Made by a program: the position numbers and the translations under genes. Source: Rhodospirillales bacterium (GTDB lineage: Bacteria > Pseudomonadota > Alphaproteobacteria > Rhodospirillales > JAPHRK01). From it: a stretch of 64,000 bases of DNA. Location of the stretch: assembly GCA_026196105.1 (NCBI GenBank), contig JAPHRK010000021.1:1-64000 (forward strand). The letters run 5' to 3'. The notes beneath the pieces are model-generated. The model did not search any database and had not been told where the DNA came from. It saw nothing but the letters and a program-made list of their open reading frames with translations. Below, one piece after another: positions 1 through 7,977 of the stretch (its first letter is position 1; every line of letters begins with the position of its first letter).

Positions 1-36
1 AACCTTTTTGGAGTATAGAATGACAACTACGATGCA

Positions 37-77
37 GGACTAAAGTCCAGCTCTACCGACTAAAAGTCGGGGGTTTT
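37..77. repeat. Two short hairpins, possible end of an IS200/IS605-type element or a terminator
   Basis: Two near-adjacent stem-loops are visible: GGACTAAAGTCC (37-48), and CCGAC-TAAAA-GTCGG (56-70) followed by GGGTTTT. The second has the shape of a rho-independent terminator for a plus-strand gene ending left of the window. Paired small hairpins with TAAA-type loops followed by a short G/T stretch also occur at the right ends of IS200/IS605 elements. That second reading is from memory of the pattern, and no transposase or tnpB reading frame is in view. Confidence 0.35.
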
Positions 78-136
78 AACCTCAAAATTGGATAATAAAA
101 AAAATCAAACCCTCAAAGATGCTATACAAAAATACA

Positions 137-165
137 TTGAAAAAGAACAAAACACGAACTATTGT
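137..165 (+). promoter_or_regulatory. uvrA promoter with LexA (SOS) box
   Basis: A -35 TTGAAA (137-142) and a -10 TATTGT (160-165) are separated by 17 bases. The spacer holds GAAC-AAAACAC-GAAC (145-159), which on the other strand is GTTC-N7-GTTC, the known LexA operator of alphaproteobacteria. LexA bound here would block RNA polymerase, so uvrA should be induced by DNA damage. Transcription would start near 172, giving a leader of about 55 bases. Confidence 0.85.
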
Positions 166-226
166 TGCCTCATAATTTTATGACTCGCCTAATCCGCACC
201 CATGCTCCATATAACAAGGCTAATAG

Positions 227-3097
227 ATGACCATTAATGAGATACCAATTAGAGCCATGAAGAATATTACGGTGCGCGGGGCACGTGAGCATAATTTAAA
301 GAATGTGGATGTAGAAATTCCACGGGATAGTTTGACGGTGGTCACAGGCTTATCAGGGTCAGGTAAATCTTCATTGGCCTTTGATACCATCTATGCCGAA
401 GGCCAGAGACGCTATGTTGAATCTCTGTCAGCCTATGCCCGGCAATTCTTGGAGATGATGCAAAAGCCGGATGTGGACTCCATCGAAGGGTTATCCCCGG
501 CAATTTCCATTGAACAAAAAACCACCTCGCGCAACCCCCGTTCAACCGTGGGCACGGTGACCGAGATTTACGATTACATGCGCTTGTTGTGGGCGCGCAT
601 TGGGGTGCCACATTCCCCTGCAACTGGCCTACCTATTGAAAGTCAGACAGTTTCCCAAATGGTCGACCGAGTGATGGCTATGAAGGAAGGAACTCGACTT
701 TATTTGCTAGCCCCAATCGTGCGCGGGCGCAAAGGGGAATACCGCAAAGAGATGTTGGAGCTTGGCAAAAAAGGTTTCCAGCGTGTCAAGGTTGACGGTG
801 AACTTTATGATATTGATGAAGTTCCTGAACTGAACAAAAAAGTTAAACACAACATCGAAGTGGTGGTTGACCGTTTGGTTCTACGCGAAGACATAGCCGC
901 TCGCCTTGCCGACAGCTTTGAAACAGCTTTAGAGCTTGCCGATGGCCTGGCCCTCATTGAAGATGCTGATAGTGGTGAACAGACTACCTATTCCGCTAAG
1001 TTCGCCTGCCCTGTCTCGGGTTTTACGATTGATGAGATCGAGCCTCGTTTGTTCTCTTTCAACAACCCCTTTGGGGCTTGCCCATCTTGTGACGGCCTCG
1101 GCACCCAAATGTATTTCGATCCTGACTTGGTGGTACCGGATGACCGTTTGCCACTCGGCAAAGGGGTAATTGGCCCCTGGTCAAATTCATCATCTAAATA
1201 CTATCACCAAACCCTGGAATGCCTCGCCACCCACTATGGGCAAAAGATGTCGACTCCTTTTAAAAATCTTCCTGAAAAATTTAAAAAGGTTGTGCTCTTC
1301 GGTTCAGGTAAAGAGTCGATTACTATGCGGTATTCCGACGACAAACGGACCTATGAAGTGGCGAAGCCTTTTGAAGGCGTGATTCCCAATATGGATCGCC
1401 GCTGGAAAGAGACTGATAGCTCGTGGGTTCGTGATGAACTGAGCAAATACCAAACTGTTACCCATTGTGAGTCCTGCTCTGGTCATCGCCTTAAACCAGA
1501 AGCCTTAGCGGTAAAGATTGATGGTTTGCATGTCAGCGAAGCCACCGCAAAATCTATTGATGAAGCTGGAGATTGGTTCGCCGCTCTTGTGGACAAACTC
1601 ACAGAGAAACAAATGGCGATTGCAGACCGTGTTTTGCGAGAGATCAATGAACGTTTGAGCTTCCTACGTAATGTTGGTCTGGATTACCTCACCCTGTCAC
1701 GAAACTCAGGTACTTTGTCTGGTGGTGAAAGCCAACGCATTCGTTTGGCTTCGCAGATCGGCTCAGGTCTCACCGGTGTTCTCTATGTGCTTGATGAACC
1801 TTCCATCGGCTTGCACCAACGAGACAATAATCGTCTGTTAGAAACCCTCAAACGCTTGCGAGATATTGGTAATACAGTGGTTGTGGTTGAGCATGATGAA
1901 GATGCCATTCGCCAAGCAGATTACTTGCTGGATATCGGTCCAGGTGCTGGTATCCATGGAGGTGAGTTGGTCGCAGAGGGTACGCCTGAAGAAGTAATGG
2001 CAAACCCGAACAGCCTTACCGGGCAATATCTTACGGGCATGAAGCAGATTGGAATTCCTTCCGTTCGCCGCAAAGGAAAACGGGGCAAGCAATTAACAGT
2101 CAAAGGTGCTCGCACCAACAACCTAGATAATGTTGACGCCTCAATCCCACTCGGTACATTTACCTGTGTGACCGGGGTTTCGGGTGGTGGCAAATCATCT
2201 TTGATTATCGAGACCCTATATAAAGCGTTGGCACGGCGCTTAAATGGCGCGCGAGTTCATGCCGGGGATCACGACTCCATCAAAGGCGTTGAGTTGATCG
2301 ACAAGATTGTGGATATCGACCAATCCCCTATCGGCCGAACCCCCCGCTCTAACCCCGCGACATATACGGGGGCCTTTACCCCAATCCGTGATTGGTTTGC
2401 TAATCTTCCAGAAGCCAAAGAACGGGGCTACAAACCTGGAAGGTTCTCATTCAACGTCAAAGGGGGACGGTGTGAAGCTTGCCAAGGTGACGGCCTGATC
2501 AAAATCGAAATGCACTTCCTGCCGGATGTTTATGTTCGGTGTGATGTCTGCGAGGGCAAACGCTATAATCGGGAGACCCTAGATATTAAATTCCGAGGAA
2601 AATCCATTGCCGACGTTCTCGACATGACCGTGGAAGAAGGGGTGGAGTTCTTCAAGGCTGTTCCGGCCGTGCGTGACAAGATGGTCGCTTTGCAACAGGT
2701 GGGGCTGAGTTATATCCATTTAGGACAACAGGCAACAACCCTTTCCGGTGGTGAGGCTCAACGGGTTAAGCTTGCCAAAGAGCTTTCCAAGCGCGCCACT
2801 GGGAAGACCCTCTATATTCTCGATGAACCAACGACAGGCCTCCACTTTGAAGATGTTCGTAAGTTGCTGGAAGTTCTGCATACCTTAGTAGAAACCGGGA
2901 ACACAGTCCTGGTGATTGAACATAACCTAGAAGTGATCAAAACAGCTGATTGGATATTAGATTTAGGACCAGGGGGTGGTTCTAAAGGTGGGCGGATCGT
3001 TGCAAAAGGTACCCCAGAAGAAGTCGCTGAAGTGGCAGAGAGCTACACCGGACAATATCTGGCGCCTTACCTTAAAACCCAAAGAAAAAGCGCTTAA
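227..3097 (+). CDS. uvrA: UvrABC excinuclease subunit A
   Basis: DNA damage recognition ATPase of nucleotide excision repair. It acts as a dimer with UvrB to find bulky lesions and hands them to UvrB and UvrC. The 956 residues match the family length. Visible are a first Walker A (GLSGSGKSS), two ABC signatures (SGGESQR and SGGEAQR), a second Walker A (GVSGGGKSS), Walker B motifs ending in LDEP, and the CxxC...CxxC zinc module in the second half (CEACQ...CDVCEG). The first zinc module reads CPVSG, with Ser for the second Cys, a variant I associate with alphaproteobacteria. The start at 227 gives ten extra residues before the usual [16 protein letters not shown]; the ATG at 257 is a credible alternative. 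Transcription is under the LexA box upstream. Confidence 0.98.
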   Translation: MTINEIPIRAMKNITVRGAREHNLKNVDVEIPRDSLTVVTGLSGSGKSSLAFDTIYAEGQRRYVESLSAYARQFLEMMQKPDVDSIEGLSPAISIEQKTTSRNPRSTVGTVTEIYDYMRLLWARIGVPHSPATGLPIESQTVSQMVDRVMAMKEGTRLYLLAPIVRGRKGEYRKEMLELGKKGFQRVKVDGELYDIDEVPELNKKVKHNIEVVVDRLVLREDIAARLADSFETALELADGLALIEDADSGEQTTYSAKFACPVSGFTIDEIEPRLFSFNNPFGACPSCDGLGTQMYFDPDLVVPDDRLPLGKGVIGPWSNSSSKYYHQTLECLATHYGQKMSTPFKNLPEKFKKVVLFGSGKESITMRYSDDKRTYEVAKPFEGVIPNMDRRWKETDSSWVRDELSKYQTVTHCESCSGHRLKPEALAVKIDGLHVSEATAKSIDEAGDWFAALVDKLTEKQMAIADRVLREINERLSFLRNVGLDYLTLSRNSGTLSGGESQRIRLASQIGSGLTGVLYVLDEPSIGLHQRDNNRLLETLKRLRDIGNTVVVVEHDEDAIRQADYLLDIGPGAGIHGGELVAEGTPEEVMANPNSLTGQYLTGMKQIGIPSVRRKGKRGKQLTVKGARTNNLDNVDASIPLGTFTCVTGVSGGGKSSLIIETLYKALARRLNGARVHAGDHDSIKGVELIDKIVDIDQSPIGRTPRSNPATYTGAFTPIRDWFANLPEAKERGYKPGRFSFNVKGGRCEACQGDGLIKIEMHFLPDVYVRCDVCEGKRYNRETLDIKFRGKSIADVLDMTVEEGVEFFKAVPAVRDKMVALQQVGLSYIHLGQQATTLSGGEAQRVKLAKELSKRATGKTLYILDEPTTGLHFEDVRKLLEVLHTLVETGNTVLVIEHNLEVIKTADWILDLGPGGGSKGGRIVAKGTPEEVAEVAESYTGQYLAPYLKTQRKSA

Positions 3098-3105
3098 GCC
3101 TCAAC

Positions 3106-3191
3106 CGTCATGCCCGGCTTAATCAGGCAGCCAGAGTCAGTGGAAAATGTTTGGGTTTGTAATTCTGGATTCCCGACTGCTCGGGAATGAC
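3106..3191. repeat. REP-like palindromic intergenic repeat
   Basis: The left arm begins CGTCATGCCCGG and the right arm reads TGGATTCCCGACTGCTCGGG followed by AATGAC. The complement of the right arm begins GTCATTCCCGAG, so the ends match as inverted repeats. This is the common alphaproteobacterial GTCATTCCCG/GGAATCCA repeat type. It fills the gap between the convergent uvrA and the 143-residue membrane protein gene and may act as a bidirectional terminator. Only one copy is in the window. Confidence 0.65.
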
Positions 3192-3197
3192 CTGAAC

Positions 3198-3629
3198 TTA
3201 CGCCTCTACCTCTGGTGTTGGCTTGGCCTCAACTTTAAAAGCTGACATGACCACATAGACATTGCCTAGCAGATAGAGGCCGTAAAAAACATAAAGACCG
3301 CCCAAGATCAAAGTCAAAGTGCTTGGATCCATTTCAGGCGGGTTGATGGACTGAATCAAAGATAGGGCAAGGACACCTGAGGCGATGCTGGGGATGGCAG
3401 CAATGCTGACCACAACTTTTGTTGCACCAATTTTTCCTCGATAAGCGACAAAGCCAGCAACACAGTAGAGAAAATGTCCAAGAAATAGAAAGGGAAGACC
3501 ATAATATTGAACAGCGGCGAACCAAGGGCCAATCTGTAATGTACCACTTAAAATCAAAGGAATGGCAACTCCCCAAAAAAAGCAAAACTTTGCGAATCCT
3601 AGGGTGTCTTTAATCATGAAAAGGGGCAC
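3198..3629 (-). CDS. Four-helix membrane protein of unknown function
   Basis: A 143-residue, highly hydrophobic protein with about four membrane helices (roughly residues 10-30, 42-62, 70-92 and 103-128) and a short charged C-terminal tail (KVEAKPTPEVEA). I do not recognise the family. The GTG at 3629 is preferred because AGGA lies eight bases upstream; the ATG at 3617 lacks such a site. It is monocistronic, convergent with uvrA, and separated by 229 bases from the divergent TSUP gene. No catalytic motif is visible. Confidence 0.75.
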   Translation of the reverse strand: MPLFMIKDTLGFAKFCFFWGVAIPLILSGTLQIGPWFAAVQYYGLPFLFLGHFLYCVAGFVAYRGKIGATKVVVSIAAIPSIASGVLALSLIQSINPPEMDPSTLTLILGGLYVFYGLYLLGNVYVVMSAFKVEAKPTPEVEA

Positions 3630-3858
3630 TGTCTTTGTCCTTCGTTTGTTGAATGAACTGACCTATTCTTCTTATGGGGTAAATGTCAAGATAAAGCCTT
3701 TGACCTTATCAATCTCTTTTGTTAGAAGCCTCTAATATTAAAAAGATGAAACCGTCAATTCCTTGAGTTTGAGTAAGCTCTTTATAACTATTCACTCACA
3801 ATGACGCTTCATCAACATCCGCATTATATTTCAAGCTGTTATCGAAAGCCTGCACGCG

Positions 3859-4770
3859 ATGCAAATCTATCTCCCTATTGCCGAGGTTTCGGTAAATGTG
3901 TTCCTGTTGTTGGGCATGGGGGGAGGAGTCGGGTTCCTTTCTGGGCTCTTTGGTGTTGGCGGCGGTTTTTTGATGACCCCTTTGCTGATTTTCATCGGCA
4001 TCCCCTCACCCATCGCTGTTGCAACTGAAGCAAACCAAATTGTTGCTTCCTCAGTCTCTGGCGTTCTGGCCCACTGGCGGCGAGGCAATGTAGATTTCCT
4101 CATGGGAACTATGCTGTTGATCGGTGGTGTCATAGGATCATCTGTAGGTGTTTGGCTCTTTACCTATTTGAAAAGCTTAGGCCAGATCGACTTGGTGATT
4201 AAACTTTCCTATGTAATTTTCTTAGGCATAATTGGTAGCCTCATGTTCATTGAGAGCCTGCGCTCCATGCTCAAAAAGAACTCCCAAGCAGCCCCTAAAC
4301 GCAAAACTCACGGCTGGACCCGCAACCTTCCTTTCAAAATGAGGTTCCGTAAATCACGGCTCTATATTAGCGCCTTGCTCCCCATTGGTATTGGATTCCT
4401 AGTTGGCATCCTCTCAGCCATCATGGGTGTCGGCGGTGGCTTTGTTATGGTTCCAGCGATGATTTACCTTTTGGGCATGCCAACAGCAGTTGTTGTTGGA
4501 ACTTCGCTTTTCCAAATCATCTTCGTGACCGCCAACGTGACAATCCTCCAGGCCGTTAATAACCATGCTGTGGATGTGGTTCTCGCTCTTACCCTCTTGG
4601 TAGGTGCCGTTATTGGGGCTCAATTTGGTGTACGCGCTGGCGCTAAGCTCCATGGTGAACAACTCCGGATTCTCCTGGCACTCATGGTCATAGGTGTTTG
4701 TGTTAAGATTGGCTTTGATCTGGTAGTTCAACCAGATGAGCTCTACTCCCTTGGTGTAGGAGGTCACTGA
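3859..4770 (+). CDS. TSUP-family (TauE/SafE) membrane transporter
   Basis: Predicted inner-membrane permease of the sulfite exporter TauE/SafE family, 303 residues. The two halves carry the family's repeated glycine-rich motifs: GLFGVGGGFLMTP near residue 33 and IMGVGGGFVMVP near residue 193. About eight helices are expected, with a basic cytoplasmic loop (KKNSQAAPKRKTHGWTRN) between the halves. Family members move small organosulfur or sulfite-like anions, but the substrate cannot be told from sequence. The stop overlaps the next start by one base (TGATG), so this gene and the PF09608 gene are translationally coupled. Confidence 0.9.
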   Translation: MQIYLPIAEVSVNVFLLLGMGGGVGFLSGLFGVGGGFLMTPLLIFIGIPSPIAVATEANQIVASSVSGVLAHWRRGNVDFLMGTMLLIGGVIGSSVGVWLFTYLKSLGQIDLVIKLSYVIFLGIIGSLMFIESLRSMLKKNSQAAPKRKTHGWTRNLPFKMRFRKSRLYISALLPIGIGFLVGILSAIMGVGGGFVMVPAMIYLLGMPTAVVVGTSLFQIIFVTANVTILQAVNNHAVDVVLALTLLVGAVIGAQFGVRAGAKLHGEQLRILLALMVIGVCVKIGFDLVVQPDELYSLGVGGH

Positions 4771-5525
4771 TGCGAACACTCATTTCAAGCTTGACCCTCA
4801 CTGTTGGATTGTTATTTAACACCTCCCTTTCCCTGGCCGAAGAGCGCGAACATTTAGTTGTTGACCTCTCTGCTCATCAAGTCGAAATCACAGCAGGATT
4901 CAATGGTGCAGAACTCCTGCTCTTTGGCGCAACTGGTGGCAAAGGAGATGTCGTCGTCGTCGTGCGCGGCCCAACAGAGAGCACCATTGTACGTCGCAAA
5001 GATAAAAAGGGCGGAATTTGGGTTAACGGTGAGAACATGCGCTTTGACAATGTTCCTGGCTTTTACGCCATAGCCGCAACCCGGAAGCTTGATGCCTTCC
5101 TGCCATGGGAACTGGCAAAAGACAAAGAAATTGGCACAGATTTCCTGACCCTTGTCCCTCACAACGGCAAAGGGGATGCAGTAGCCACGCGCAACTTTAG
5201 AGACGCCCTGATCCGGACAAAAAAGAAAGCCGGGCTTTACGCGAATGAAGTCAGTGAGGTTTCTTTTCTCGGCAATCTTTTGTTCCGTACAGATATAAAA
5301 TTTCCAGCCAATGTCCCGGTCGGTAAATATTCTGTTGATGTATACCTCATTCGCGGCTTAGAACTGGTAGAAATTAAGAACACCCCTCTGGTTGTTAAAA
5401 AAATAGGTATAGAGGCAGGTATTTTCTACTTTGCAAAACATCATGCCCTCGCTTACGGTATTTTTGCTGTGCTGATTGCAGCCTTCGCCGGGTGGCTTGC
5501 TGGCGTGATCTTTAAAAAGAAGTAG
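4770..5525 (+). CDS. TIGR02186/PF09608-type membrane-anchored protein
   Basis: A 251-residue protein with an N-terminal signal peptide (residues 1-23, ending near SLAEE), a large extracytoplasmic beta-rich part containing HQVEITAGFNGAELLLFG, and one C-terminal helix (about 228-247) followed by KKK. This is the layout of the alphaproteobacterial family PF09608/TIGR02186. Its function is unknown. It is typically placed next to a TSUP transporter, as here, which suggests a periplasmic partner of that permease. It overlaps the transporter by one base and precedes the stress protein by six. Confidence 0.88.
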   Translation: MRTLISSLTLTVGLLFNTSLSLAEEREHLVVDLSAHQVEITAGFNGAELLLFGATGGKGDVVVVVRGPTESTIVRRKDKKGGIWVNGENMRFDNVPGFYAIAATRKLDAFLPWELAKDKEIGTDFLTLVPHNGKGDAVATRNFRDALIRTKKKAGLYANEVSEVSFLGNLLFRTDIKFPANVPVGKYSVDVYLIRGLELVEIKNTPLVVKKIGIEAGIFYFAKHHALAYGIFAVLIAAFAGWLAGVIFKKK

Positions 5526-5531
5526 GCGCTT

Positions 5532-6029
5532 ATGACTGAACAAGAAATAGACAGCAAAACTCAAGAACCATCACGTACATTTTTGTTAGTAGTAGACAGC
5601 AGCGAAGAATTCAGCAACGCGTTGCGTTTCGTTTGGCGTCGCGCAAAGAAAACCAATGGTCGTGTTGCCTTGCTTTATGTCATTGAACGGGCTGAATTCC
5701 AGCATTGGATTGGCGTGGGCAAAATCATGGAAGAAGAGCGCCGCCAAGAAGCCGAAGAACTTCTCAATGTCATCTCAGCAAATGTGCAGGCGAAAACAGG
5801 AAAAATTCCTCTGATTTTTTTACGGGAAGGCAACCTGAAGGACGAAGTTGTCAAACTCATTGACGAAGAAGATTCAATTTCCGTCCTCGTCCTTGGAGCA
5901 GCAGTTTCTGACGAAGGGCCAGGAAACCTCGTCAGCCACATTACTGGCAATGTCTCAGGTAAACTTCGTGTTCCTGTCACAATCGTTCCTGGCAACTTAA
6001 CTGATGATGAAATCGACGCGATAACTTAG
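5532..6029 (+). CDS. Universal stress protein (UspA family)
   Basis: A single UspA domain of 165 residues. The opening strand TFLLVVDSSEEFSNALRFVW is typical, as are VALLYVIE and the C-terminal VLVLGAA...GNVSGKLRVPVTIVPGN. The Gly/Ser-rich stretch matches the ATP-binding GxxG(9)G(S/T) pattern only loosely (ITGNVSGK), so nucleotide binding is uncertain. It is cytoplasmic. Its close spacing after the TSUP and PF09608 genes places it in the same operon. Confidence 0.9.
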   Translation: MTEQEIDSKTQEPSRTFLLVVDSSEEFSNALRFVWRRAKKTNGRVALLYVIERAEFQHWIGVGKIMEEERRQEAEELLNVISANVQAKTGKIPLIFLREGNLKDEVVKLIDEEDSISVLVLGAAVSDEGPGNLVSHITGNVSGKLRVPVTIVPGNLTDDEIDAIT

Positions 6030-6042
6030 GTTGATTTAAACC

Positions 6043-6744
6043 TTGGTGAAAGAAACAGATTTATATAACCCCGTAAAAGCTCTGCTTGTATCTCGCGGCT
6101 ATCAAGTCAAAGCAGAGATTAATGGTTGCGACATAGTTGCATCTAAAAATGATGTTTCGACAATCATCATCGAACTAAAGCTATCATTTTCTCTTGAACT
6201 CGTTCTTCAAGGAATTAGCCGCCAAAATCTTACCGATGATGTCTATTTAGACGTACTTGCCCCAGACACTTCGATCAAGAGGAAAAACTGGCGAAGCCGC
6301 GAGCGTGGATATATCAAGCTTTGCCGTATGCTCGGATTAGGGTTAATGCTAGTGAGCCCCAAAAAGGAGAGAGGACAGCAAGTAAAAACACTGCTAGATC
6401 CAGTTCCATATTCACCCCGCAAAAGCAAACGACAGCAAACAAGATTAATGACAGAGTTTTCCACCCGTGAAGGCGACCCTAATACGGGAGGCATCAATAG
6501 AACAAAGATCATCACCGCTTATCGACAAGACGCTTTACGTTGCGCGGTTGCCCTAAGTACTCAGAAAAAAATGAAAGTTGCAGAAATTAAAACTGCGACA
6601 GGTGTTATTAGAACCGGATCTATTCTACAAAAAAATTACTACAACTGGTTTGAACGAACAGAGCGTGGAATATATTGCCTCACACCTAGTGGTAAAGAAG
6701 GTTTAAAACTCTATGCGAAAGCCTTACCCACGCTCATAGTTTAA
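6043..6744 (+). CDS. DUF2161 (PD-(D/E)XK-like) protein
   Basis: A 233-residue protein matching the family annotated as DUF2161 domain-containing phosphodiesterase. The N-terminus ETDLYNPVKALLVSRGYQVK leads into GCDIV (Asp about residue 29) and IIELKLS (Glu and Lys about 44 and 46), the spaced acidic and lysine residues of a PD-(D/E)XK nuclease-like core. The C-terminal part looks like a small winged helix (ALRCAVALSTQ...TGSILQKNYYNWFERTERGIYCLT). It starts at TTG 6043 or GTG 6046, both with weak ribosome sites, 13 bases after the stress protein gene. The real substrate is unknown. Confidence 0.8.
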   Translation: MVKETDLYNPVKALLVSRGYQVKAEINGCDIVASKNDVSTIIIELKLSFSLELVLQGISRQNLTDDVYLDVLAPDTSIKRKNWRSRERGYIKLCRMLGLGLMLVSPKKERGQQVKTLLDPVPYSPRKSKRQQTRLMTEFSTREGDPNTGGINRTKIITAYRQDALRCAVALSTQKKMKVAEIKTATGVIRTGSILQKNYYNWFERTERGIYCLTPSGKEGLKLYAKALPTLIV

Positions 6745-6761
6745 TGCCTAACTCAGCTTTT

Positions 6762-6983
6762 TCAGGTCTTTGACCAGAGATATTTAGCCCAAGATATGGC
6801 TTCTTGAGCAGTTTCAAACTCATTAGCCATAACCTTACCATCAATTTCCAAAGACCAACCCTTCACAACTCTATTGATAATGTCTATGACAGGCTTCACC
6901 CTTATTGTTGCTTCTGACAACCTGACTTCCTGAGTGGGATGATTTTGAATAAGCTCTAAAACTGATTTCCGTACCCTAGCCAT
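6762..6983 (-). CDS. Small unknown protein, accessory island
   Basis: A 73-residue basic protein starting MARVRKSVLELIQ, with a central RVKPVIDIINRVVKGWSLEIDGK and an acidic-aromatic tail. Not recognised. The ATG at 6983 lies two bases after the stop of the gene upstream on this strand, so the two are co-transcribed and probably coupled. The open frame extends further upstream, but that part overlaps the neighbour. It is convergent with the DUF2161 gene, 17 bases away. Confidence 0.65.
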   Translation of the reverse strand: MARVRKSVLELIQNHPTQEVRLSEATIRVKPVIDIINRVVKGWSLEIDGKVMANEFETAQEAISWAKYLWSKT

Positions 6984-6985
6984 GA

Positions 6986-7384
6986 TTAACTGACCGCTGA
7001 ATTCAATGCATCTTCGAGTTTTTTTATTTTTGTAGATTGAATCACTGCCGTTTCTTCTTGCCAAAAATTAGCTTCGAGACCTTCACTTACGATCTCTTTT
7101 GCAGCCTCTAATACCGCAGGCAAGGCATAAGGGGTTATAAAAATCATTTGGGCTGGAGATTTTGATAATTGCATAACCGCCGCTGTAGGATTGCTCGTAT
7201 TTTTACCTAAGTTAGCAAGTACAAGATCACCCTTGCGAAGAATTCGACCATTTATCTCTATGTTAAGAGCAGGATCAAAATATCCCTCACTGGCGACAGT
7301 TGCAGCTAAATCATTGGTTTTATATAACCAGATTGCGAATTGATCTGTAGCGACGAGAACACTGAGTTGACGAGAAATAAACAT
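6986..7384 (-). CDS. Unknown 132-residue protein, phage-like short-domain style
   Basis: Starts MFISRQLSVLVATDQFAIWLYKTND and contains GYFDPALNIEINGRILRKGD. Many short phage and prophage proteins carry a similar GYFNxAxxxLxxGDxI block; I recall this as a pattern and cannot confirm homology. The rest is AVMQLSKSPAQMIFITPYAL and a charged C-terminal helix. GGGAG five bases before the ATG is a good ribosome site. Its promoter (-35 TTGACA at 7443-7438, minus strand) is overlapped by the repeated operators that also face the XRE gene, so repression by that protein is likely. Confidence 0.7.
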   Translation of the reverse strand: MFISRQLSVLVATDQFAIWLYKTNDLAATVASEGYFDPALNIEINGRILRKGDLVLANLGKNTSNPTAAVMQLSKSPAQMIFITPYALPAVLEAAKEIVSEGLEANFWQEETAVIQSTKIKKLEDALNSAVS

Positions 7385-7419
7385 ACCTACTCCCTAGTTG
7401 TAGTTTCAAAATGGACAAT

Positions 7420-7494
7420 GTGGGATTTTTCCATCTTTGTCAACGGGAATTTTCCCTCTTGCTATTTGCTGATGTTTCGTGGGATATTTCCCAC
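7420..7494. promoter_or_regulatory. Three matching operators between divergent promoters
   Basis: Three near-palindromes share the form GGGA-AT-rich-TCCC: GTGGGATTTTTCCAT (7420-7434), GGGAATTTTCCC (7445-7456) and GTGGGATATTTCCCAC (7479-7494). On the minus strand a -35 TTGACA (7443-7438) sits between sites 1 and 2, and site 1 fills the spacer. On the plus strand a possible -10 GATATT (7483-7488) lies inside site 3, which would start the RNA at or next to the ATG at 7495. The layout is that of a self-regulating repressor controlling two divergent promoters. Confidence 0.75.
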
Positions 7495-7977
7495 ATGAAC
7501 AAAGTAGATAAAGACAAAAGCCTAAAACGCATCCTTAATCGAATGGATGACTTGGGGCAGACACCTCAGGCCCTTTCGATCGCCATAGGTCGTGACCGCG
7601 GGTACGTCAGAGACCTGAAGCGTAGCCTTGAGCAACCGGACAAAAAATTTTTCCCAAAACACGAAACACTGGTAGCTATTGCTCGAGAGCTGGATTGTTC
7701 AGTAAACTATTTATTGCTTGAGACAGACGAACTTAATTTGAACACAAACACCCACTCTAATACCCGCAATGAGATAAATGATGACCTTGAGAATGAGCTC
7801 ATGGTTCTGATAACTTCAGTAATAGAACTGGCTGATGAATGTCAAAATCGATTTACTCTACCTCCAGAAAAATGGGCTGAGTTTGCGTTATTGGTATTGA
7901 AAAGCCACAGAAGGAGGGGGGCGAAATTGGATCCGGCGACGGTGAAGGCTTCGCTTGATATGGCAATTGGTGAATGA
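7495..7977 (+). CDS. XRE/Cro-CI-type transcriptional repressor
   Basis: A 160-residue predicted DNA-binding protein. Residues about 8-75 form a helix-turn-helix of the XRE family (SLKRILNRMDDLGQ, then ALSIAIGRDRGYVRDLKR, then ETLVAIARELDCSVNYLL). The C-terminal helical part (LENELMVLITSVIELADECQ) probably mediates dimerisation. The open frame reaches back to 7411, but that stretch contains the three operators, so the ATG at 7495 is chosen. It directly abuts operator 3 and has no ribosome site, which suggests a leaderless mRNA as for the phage lambda repressor. It overlaps the next gene by 23 bases. Confidence 0.8.
   Translation: MNKVDKDKSLKRILNRMDDLGQTPQALSIAIGRDRGYVRDLKRSLEQPDKKFFPKHETLVAIARELDCSVNYLLLETDELNLNTNTHSNTRNEINDDLENELMVLITSVIELADECQNRFTLPPEKWAEFALLVLKSHRRRGAKLDPATVKASLDMAIGE

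Noticed and set aside
7411-7494. Earlier start of the XRE repressor
   Set aside because: The extra 28 codons consist of the operator region and lack homology to the helix-turn-helix family start.
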